A stretch of DNA of 11,068 nt. It comes from Gammaproteobacteria bacterium (GTDB lineage Bacteria > Pseudomonadota > Gammaproteobacteria > Pseudomonadales > Azotimanducaceae). Numbering within the stretch: position 1 is the stretch's first letter; every line of letters starts with the position of its first letter. Below are positions 6,685 through 11,068 of the stretch, piece after piece. The notes under the pieces are model-generated. The model did not search any database, had not been told where the DNA came from, and saw nothing but the letters and a program-made list of their open reading frames with translations. The stretch is from NCBI GenBank assembly GCA_018667205.1, contig JABIVN010000351.1:1-11068 (forward strand), read 5' to 3'. Position numbers and translations under genes: made by a program.

Positions 6685-8187
6685 GTGGCTAAACCCGAGC
6701 TAGAAGGCGCTTTCGCTGATTTTAAAGAGCGTGAAGCGCTTGCGGAATCAATGATCCCGATGATCGGTACTCTTTATCGTCGCAACGTCGTTATCTATAT
6801 TCATGGGGTTCCTCTTTATAATCAGTCGGTCATCGAGCTGATGAAGGCACATCGATTTGTTCGTCAGATCGAAAAAAATGAGATGTCTGAATTTGAGACG
6901 CATCCAATGCTGGAGAATCTGAGCAAACTCGATCTTGGCCCGGCGCACATCGATATCGGTAAATTGACATCCAACTTCATGAATGACAATGGCGGATTGT
7001 CCGTTCAGGCCTATGTCGAACGCGAATGCGCGGCAATTTTGGGTCGCCACGATACGATCTCGCACCCGCCTCGTGATGTTGTGGTCTACGGTTTTGGCCG
7101 TATTGGCCGATTGGTCACGCGGCTCCTGGTGGAAAAGGCGGCCGGGGGACAAAACCTGAGACAAAGGGCTGTTGTGCTGCGTCCACCGAAGGATCCGGTC
7201 GATGATCTTTATAAACGGGCTAGCCTGTTGCGCCGTGATTCCGTTCATGGCCCCTTTAAAGGCACGATTAGGGTAGATGCAGACAATCATGCCCTGATCT
7301 GTAATGGCAACGCCATTCACTTTATCTACGCGACCGACCCATCAGATATAGATTATACAAAATACGACATCCACGACGCGCTGATTATTGACTCAACGGG
7401 TGTTTGGAGAGACCGAAAAGGCCTGGAGCAGCATCTGGAGTCAAAGGGAACTGCCAAGGTGTTGCTGACGACCTCTGGTAAAGGCGACATCAAGAATATT
7501 GTCTCCGGTGCTAACTCTGACCTCATCGAGCCTGAAGACACCGTCATCGCTGCCGGATCGTGTACGACCAATGCCATTGTTCCAGTGTTGAAGAGTATCA
7601 ACGACCACTTCGGTATCGATCACGGGCACATGGAAACTGTGCATGCCTATACGGATGACCAAAACCTGCACGACAACACGCACTCCAAGGAGCGGCGGGG
7701 TCGTAGTGCACCTTTGAATATGGTGCTGACGGAAACCAATGCGACTGAATCCATCGGCAAATTATTGCCCGAGCTTGCGGGCAAGTTCACGGGCAACTCG
7801 ATCCGGGTACCTGTGCCTAATGTCTCGATGGCTATTTTGAACCTGGCTCTGAATAGAGAAGTCAGTCGCGAAGAAGTGAATGACTTTCTGCGTGATGTGT
7901 CCCTGAACAGCGCAATGAACCGACAGATTGACTTCACTGTCTCCAGGGAAGTGGTCTCATCCGACTTTACAGGTAACCGGCACGCCGGAATTATAGATTC
8001 GCATGCGACGATAGCGAACGGCAAGCGGTTGATTTTGTATGTCTGGTACGACAATGAATTCGGCTATTCCTGCCAGGTCGTCAGGGTTGGCCAGAAAATG
8101 GCGGGTATCAAATATCCTATCGTACCGCCGCAGCCAGTGACGGGAGAAGCCACCGTTGCAGAACTTCAAAAGGTAAAATCGGGCTAA
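6685..8187 (+). CDS. gap: long-form glyceraldehyde-3-phosphate dehydrogenase
   Basis: The 500-residue product is a phosphorylating glyceraldehyde-3-phosphate dehydrogenase of a long subgroup; classic GapA is about 330. Residues 1-130 are an extension with no motif I recognise, mostly predicted helical. The Rossmann glycine loop GFGRIGR is at 136-142. The catalytic cysteine is Cys293 in GSCTTNAIVP and the catalytic histidine His320 in VHAYTDDQ; Arg374 in IRVPVPNVS and WYDNEFGYS (454-462) are also conserved. Where classic NAD enzymes have an Asp at the end of the second strand (VAIND), this one reads AVVLRPPKD (162-170), so coenzyme preference may be altered toward NADP; this is inference. Segments such as KRASLLRRDSVHGPF are typical of the GAPDH-like protein next to mfd and nqr in Pseudomonas (memory). 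The gene has its own promoter and GTG start and probably functions in glycolysis or gluconeogenesis. Catalysis is likely; direction and coenzyme are open. Confidence 0.93.
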   Translation: MAKPELEGAFADFKEREALAESMIPMIGTLYRRNVVIYIHGVPLYNQSVIELMKAHRFVRQIEKNEMSEFETHPMLENLSKLDLGPAHIDIGKLTSNFMNDNGGLSVQAYVERECAAILGRHDTISHPPRDVVVYGFGRIGRLVTRLLVEKAAGGQNLRQRAVVLRPPKDPVDDLYKRASLLRRDSVHGPFKGTIRVDADNHALICNGNAIHFIYATDPSDIDYTKYDIHDALIIDSTGVWRDRKGLEQHLESKGTAKVLLTTSGKGDIKNIVSGANSDLIEPEDTVIAAGSCTTNAIVPVLKSINDHFGIDHGHMETVHAYTDDQNLHDNTHSKERRGRSAPLNMVLTETNATESIGKLLPELAGKFTGNSIRVPVPNVSMAILNLALNREVSREEVNDFLRDVSLNSAMNRQIDFTVSREVVSSDFTGNRHAGIIDSHATIANGKRLILYVWYDNEFGYSCQVVRVGQKMAGIKYPIVPPQPVTGEATVAELQKVKSG

Positions 8188-8228
8188 TACCTCGATAACC
8201 GGTTGAAATATTGGGGTGATAGGTGCAC

Positions 8229-8240
8229 TTGCTATAGCAA
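8229..8240. repeat. perfect 12-bp palindrome, possible operator
   Basis: TTGCTATAGCAA is self-complementary over all 12 bases. It lies about 18 bases upstream of the -10-like TATACT, in the place where a repressor or activator dimer could act. It is 42 bp after the gap stop. No named regulator motif is recognised. Confidence 0.4.
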
Positions 8241-8275
8241 AATCGCTGGTGGCTCACTATACTTGCGGCGATTTT
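8239..8275 (+). terminator. 8-bp inverted repeat, possible terminator of gap
   Basis: AAAATCGC (8239-8246) and GCGATTTT (8268-8275) are perfect reverse complements around a 21-base loop. The transcript hairpin would end in UUUU, about 50 bp after the gap stop. The stem is short and AT-rich and the loop long, so termination would be weak. The loop contains TATACT, so the same DNA might instead be part of an nqr promoter. Confidence 0.3.
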
Positions 8276-8339
8276 CTAGGGGATGCCAATGATCTCCCTG
8301 AAGTTCGAAAATTGACCAACATCGAGTTTCTCGCGGCAG

Positions 8340-8354
8340 CCTGGTATGACCAGG
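8340..8354. promoter_or_regulatory. GntR-type (PdhR/FadR-like) operator candidate
   Basis: CCTGGTATGACCAGG is a perfect 6-bp inverted repeat with a 3-base centre. Its core TGGT-ATG-ACCA (8342-8352) has the TGGT-N3-ACCA form bound by FadR-subfamily GntR regulators; from memory it matches the E. coli PdhR box core and differs by one base from the core of the fadBA FadR operator. It lies about 75 bp before nqrA. PdhR is known in E. coli to control respiratory genes such as ndh and cyo, which makes this placement sensible. No regulator gene is in the window. Confidence 0.45.
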
Positions 8355-8429
8355 AGTCTGTTGACCGTCGGCATTCGATTGACTCAGGAAACTAATACTT
8401 AAGATTCGATAAGGCGTTGTCAGAAAGGC

Positions 8430-9776
8430 ATGATTAAGACGAAACGCGGGCTCGATTTGCCCATCAGTGGGAGTCCGGAACAGACTATTCAAGACGGACC
8501 CTTGATCCGGCAGGTAGCGCTTGTCGGACATGATTATCCCGGTATGAAGCCGACGATGGAAGTCAGAGAGGGCGACCAGGTGAAAGCCGGTCAGCTGATT
8601 TTTACCGACAAGAAGACGCCGGGCGTGAAATTCACTGCCCCAGCTTCGGGCAGGGTCGTTGCCGTGAATCGAGGCGACAAGCGCGTGTTTGAGTCGCTCG
8701 TGGTCGAAGTTGATGCTGGCGCTGAAGCCGAAACATTTGCTGCCTATCCTGCGTCGCAACTGCGCACGCTTGAGCGGTTCAAAGTCGTAGAGAACCTGGT
8801 CGAAAGCGGAGAGTGGACCGCGATTCGCACCCGACCCTTTAGCAAAATACCGCAACCGGACGCGCCTTCGCCCGACGCGCTGTTTATTACCGCGTCAGAC
8901 ACAAGGCCGCTGTGTGCGGACCCCGCGCTGTTCATAAATGAACATCCAGATGCCTTTGTCGCTGGTATCGATGCGTTGGCACGACTCACCGAGGGCCAGG
9001 TCTACCTCTGCTCCAATGCCGGTGCCAGCTTGCCTGCTACAGACAATCCCCAGGTTAAGACGGAACAGTTTTCCGGACCTCATCCCGCTGGTAATGCCGG
9101 AACACACATACATTTTCTGCATCCTGTACACACTAACCGAAATGTCTGGTACGTCGGCTATCAGGATGTCATCGCCATTGGTTATCTGTTCACCTCTGGC
9201 AAGCAGTTTTTTGATCGGGTGATTTCGCTGGCGGGCCCAGAGGTCATCAACCCACGATTAGTTCGAACAAGACTCGGTGCAAGCACCGATGAGCTTAGTG
9301 TCGGTGAGTTGAGTGACGGCAACAATCGCGTCATCAGCGGCTCCGTGCTTGATGGCCGCAGGGCTTCCGGTGCAACCGCCTACCTCGGCCGCTTTCATAA
9401 CCAGGTTTCAGTGATCCATGAAGGCACAGAACGTGAACTACTGGAATTCGTGATGCCCGGTCTGCACAAGTTTTCGTTGACCCGGCTTTACCTTGGGGCT
9501 TTTCGAAGCAGGAAATTCAATATGTCCACTTCAACAGAGGGCAGTACACGGTCTATCATCCCGCTTGGGACTTACGAGCAGGTTATGCCACTCGATATTT
9601 TGCCTACTCAGTTGTTAAGAGCACTGGTGGTAAGCGATTTTGATGCGTCAATTTCGCTGGGTGTACTTGAGCTGGATGAAGACGATATTGCCCTTTGCAC
9701 GTACGCGTGTCCTGGCAAGTATGAATACGGACCTTACCTGCGCCAGATGCTGACGCGAATAGAGACAGAGAGTTAA
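8430..9776 (+). CDS. nqrA: Na+-translocating NADH:quinone reductase subunit A
   Basis: NqrA is the cytoplasmic-side, cofactor-free subunit of the six-subunit Na+-NQR complex, implicated in ubiquinone binding. The 448-residue product aligns along its whole length, from memory, with Vibrio cholerae Nqr[11 protein letters not shown] (5-14), [93 protein letters not shown] and, near the end, [21 protein letters not shown] with Cys423 and Cys427. The start matches the family N-terminus, although the only Shine-Dalgarno-like sequence, AGAAAGG (8422-8428), ends one base before the ATG, an unusually short spacing that may lower initiation. nqrB follows after 2 bases, so the two are co-transcribed. Regulation probably lies in the palindrome-rich gap upstream. 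The gene is intact. Confidence 0.97.
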   Translation: MIKTKRGLDLPISGSPEQTIQDGPLIRQVALVGHDYPGMKPTMEVREGDQVKAGQLIFTDKKTPGVKFTAPASGRVVAVNRGDKRVFESLVVEVDAGAEAETFAAYPASQLRTLERFKVVENLVESGEWTAIRTRPFSKIPQPDAPSPDALFITASDTRPLCADPALFINEHPDAFVAGIDALARLTEGQVYLCSNAGASLPATDNPQVKTEQFSGPHPAGNAGTHIHFLHPVHTNRNVWYVGYQDVIAIGYLFTSGKQFFDRVISLAGPEVINPRLVRTRLGASTDELSVGELSDGNNRVISGSVLDGRRASGATAYLGRFHNQVSVIHEGTERELLEFVMPGLHKFSLTRLYLGAFRSRKFNMSTSTEGSTRSIIPLGTYEQVMPLDILPTQLLRALVVSDFDASISLGVLELDEDDIALCTYACPGKYEYGPYLRQMLTRIETES

Positions 9777-9778
9777 TT

Positions 9779-10987
9779 ATGTGGTTGCGAGATGTACTCG
9801 ACAACATAGAACCGCATTTCGAGAAAGGCGGTCGATTTGAGAAGTTTTATAGTGTTTATGAGATGGTAGACACCGTTTTCTATTCACCAGGTCATGTGAC
9901 CAAAACGTCGTCACATGTGCGCGACGCGGTGGATATGAAGCGGGTAATGACCACTGTCTGGTGGTGTGCTTTTTTTCCGATGTTTGCTGGAATGTATCAC
10001 ACTGGTCTTCAGGCGAACCTTGCTATGGATGCAATGGGTGTCGCCGGCCTGGATGGCTGGCGCGGCGTTTTGTTAGAGCTGGTGGCCGGCTACGATGCAG
10101 AAAGTATCTGGGACTGTTTGGTTTATGGCGCGATGTTCTTTGTGCCTATCTACATGGTGGTGTTTGTTGTTGGCGGTCTTTGGGAAGTTGTCATTGCAAC
10201 TATCCGGGGGCACGAGGTTAACGAGGGGTTCTTCGTCACCAGCATATTGTTTTCGTTAATTGTACCGGCATCTCTGCCCCTATGGCAGGCAGCACTAGGG
10301 ATATCTTTTGGGGTCGTTATCGGCAAGGAAATATTCGGCGGCACCGGTAAGAACTTTCTTAATCCCGCGTTGACAGGCAGAGCCTTCCTTTTCTTTGCCT
10401 ATCCGGGCGAGATTTCTGGGGATGCAGTCTGGACAGCGGTTGATGGGTTCAGTGGGGCTACTCCACTAGGCATTGCGGCACTTCAGGGTATGGAAGGCGT
10501 AACGATGTCAGGGTTCACCTGGATGGACGCTTTTCTTGGCAAGATGCAAGGTAGCGTGGGCGAGACGTCGACGCTGGCAATTTTTATTGGCGGCGCCATT
10601 CTGTTAGTTACCAAGACAGCGTCGTGGAGAATTATGGCGGGCGTCATGCTTGGCATGATTGCGACTGCGCTGATGTTTAATTCGATTGGTTCCGAGACAA
10701 ATCCGATGTTCGCCATGCCTTGGTACTGGCATTTGGTTGTCGGGGGCTTCGCCTTCGGTATGGTTTACATGGCAACTGACCCTGTGTCCGCTGCAATGAC
10801 AAATACAGGAAAGTGGTGGTATGGAGCCCTGATTGGCGTGATGTGTGTGCTGATTCGGGTCGTTAACCCCGCCTATCCAGAGGGCATAATGCTGGCTATT
10901 TTGTTTGCGAACCTGTTTGCCCCATTAATTGACTGGCAAGTTGTGCGGTCTAATGTAAAAAGGAGGCTTGCGCGTGTCGGAGCCTAA
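9779..10987 (+). CDS. nqrB: Na+-translocating NADH:quinone reductase subunit B
   Basis: NqrB is a membrane subunit of Na+-NQR that carries a covalent FMN and contributes to Na+ and quinone handling. The product has 402 residues with about ten membrane segments, the clearest around 113-135, 152-182, 265-300, 318-335 and 348-386. The FMN attachment motif SGAT is at 225-228, so FMN should be phosphoester-linked to Thr228 (Thr236 in V. cholerae). With that offset of 8, Gly132-Gly133 correspond to V. cholerae Gly140-Gly141, where changes affecting quinone-site inhibitors are reported. Other family stretches are [20 protein letters not shown] (145-164), [20 protein letters not shown] (187-206), [16 protein letters not shown] (323-338) and [20 protein letters not shown] (352-371). 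The ATG follows the nqrA stop by two bases, with GAGAG upstream as ribosome-binding site. The 3' end overlaps nqrC by 14 bases. It appears intact. Confidence 0.98.
   Translation: MWLRDVLDNIEPHFEKGGRFEKFYSVYEMVDTVFYSPGHVTKTSSHVRDAVDMKRVMTTVWWCAFFPMFAGMYHTGLQANLAMDAMGVAGLDGWRGVLLELVAGYDAESIWDCLVYGAMFFVPIYMVVFVVGGLWEVVIATIRGHEVNEGFFVTSILFSLIVPASLPLWQAALGISFGVVIGKEIFGGTGKNFLNPALTGRAFLFFAYPGEISGDAVWTAVDGFSGATPLGIAALQGMEGVTMSGFTWMDAFLGKMQGSVGETSTLAIFIGGAILLVTKTASWRIMAGVMLGMIATALMFNSIGSETNPMFAMPWYWHLVVGGFAFGMVYMATDPVSAAMTNTGKWWYGALIGVMCVLIRVVNPAYPEGIMLAILFANLFAPLIDWQVVRSNVKRRLARVGA
10961..10966 (+). promoter_or_regulatory. ribosome-binding site of nqrC
   Basis: A perfect AGGAGG lies 7 bases before the GTG at 10974, inside the end of nqrB. 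It decides the GTG start over an in-frame ATG at 11004 that has no comparable site. Confidence 0.7.
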
Positions 10988-11068
10988 ATTTAATAAAGAC
11001 TCAATGAAGAACGTTCTCGTTGTATCGTTGCTGGTGTGTTTCGCCTGCTCGGTGGTAGTGTCCAGTGC
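10974..11068 (+). CDS. nqrC: Na+-translocating NADH:quinone reductase subunit C (3' end missing)
   Basis: Only the first 31 codons and two bases are in the window. They read as a short polar N-terminus ([12 protein letters not shown]) followed by a single hydrophobic segment ([19 protein letters not shown]), the usual start of NqrC, a periplasmic subunit anchored by one N-terminal helix and carrying a second covalent FMN at an SGAT motif that would lie beyond the window. The GTG start is supported by a perfect AGGAGG 7 bases upstream. The gene overlaps the end of nqrB by 14 bases, which suggests translational coupling. Identity rests on operon order plus the shape of the N-terminus, since the diagnostic part is not visible. 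Confidence 0.9.
   Translation, partial: MSEPKFNKDSMKNVLVVSLLVCFACSVVVSS

Larger units (their letters stand above)
8188..8429 (+). promoter_or_regulatory. regulatory gap upstream of the nqr operon
   Basis: This 242-bp gap between gap and nqrA holds no credible gene but is rich in symmetrical elements: a 12-bp palindrome (8229-8240), an 8-bp inverted repeat (8239-8246 and 8268-8275), a near-consensus -10 TATACT (8258-8263) lacking a good -35, and CCTGGTATGACCAGG (8340-8354). Further right, TTGACT (8379-8384) and TAAGAT (8400-8405), 15 bases apart, are a weaker promoter candidate. It must contain the gap 3' end and probably the main nqr promoter; which hexamers are used cannot be settled by eye. 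Confidence 0.6.

Noticed and set aside
8283..8315. 10-residue open frame upstream of nqrA, possible leader peptide
   Set aside because: AGGGG touches the ATG with no spacing, the peptide has no repeated regulatory codons, and no attenuator follows it.
1..11068. Defence island, mobile element or CRISPR array
   Set aside because: No transposase, integrase, nuclease or toxin-antitoxin gene, no direct repeats with spacers and no terminal repeats were seen. Every large gene matches a conserved chromosomal family.

Overview
The window is an ordinary chromosomal segment of a gammaproteobacterium, probably a free-living aquatic or marine one. The evidence is a YnaI-type mechanosensitive channel, a full-length Mfd of enterobacterial type, a CsiV-family envelope protein (a gammaproteobacterial family) and the start of a Na+-translocating NADH:quinone oxidoreductase (nqr) operon. 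GC content looks moderate and coding density is high. No transposase, integrase, phage gene, tRNA, rRNA or CRISPR array was seen. The finer taxonomic placement is inference.

Layout, left to right: the 3' part of a YnaI-like MscS channel gene (+, cut by the window edge); a 378-bp gap between convergent genes with no gene in it; csiV and mfd on the minus strand, transcribed mfd then csiV, with csiV probably starting at a TTG inside the end of mfd; a short divergent spacer; a membrane-anchored retropepsin-like aspartic protease (+); a 164-bp gap with a good sigma70-type promoter that overlaps an inverted repeat; a long-form glyceraldehyde-3-phosphate dehydrogenase (+, GTG start); a 242-bp regulatory gap with several palindromes; then nqrA, nqrB and the first 31 codons of nqrC, tightly packed and ending at the window edge.

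How the genes relate: nqrA-nqrB-nqrC are the first subunits of the Na+-pumping respiratory complex that oxidises NADH and reduces ubiquinone. The GAPDH upstream is a central-carbon redox enzyme with its own promoter and an N-terminal extension of about 130 residues. From memory, Pseudomonas aeruginosa has a similar order (CsiV-like gene, mfd, GAPDH-like gene, nqrA onwards), so the neighbourhood looks old rather than newly assembled. mfd and csiV form an overlapping pair linking transcription-coupled repair and cell-wall synthesis only by transcription.

I did not find a convincing undescribed system. The observation I rate highest is regulatory: a CCTGGTATGACCAGG palindrome upstream of nqrA carries the TGGT-N3-ACCA core used by FadR-subfamily GntR regulators such as PdhR and FadR. 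The second is the unusual long GAPDH, which keeps its catalytic Cys and His but has lost the usual NAD-selecting Asp.
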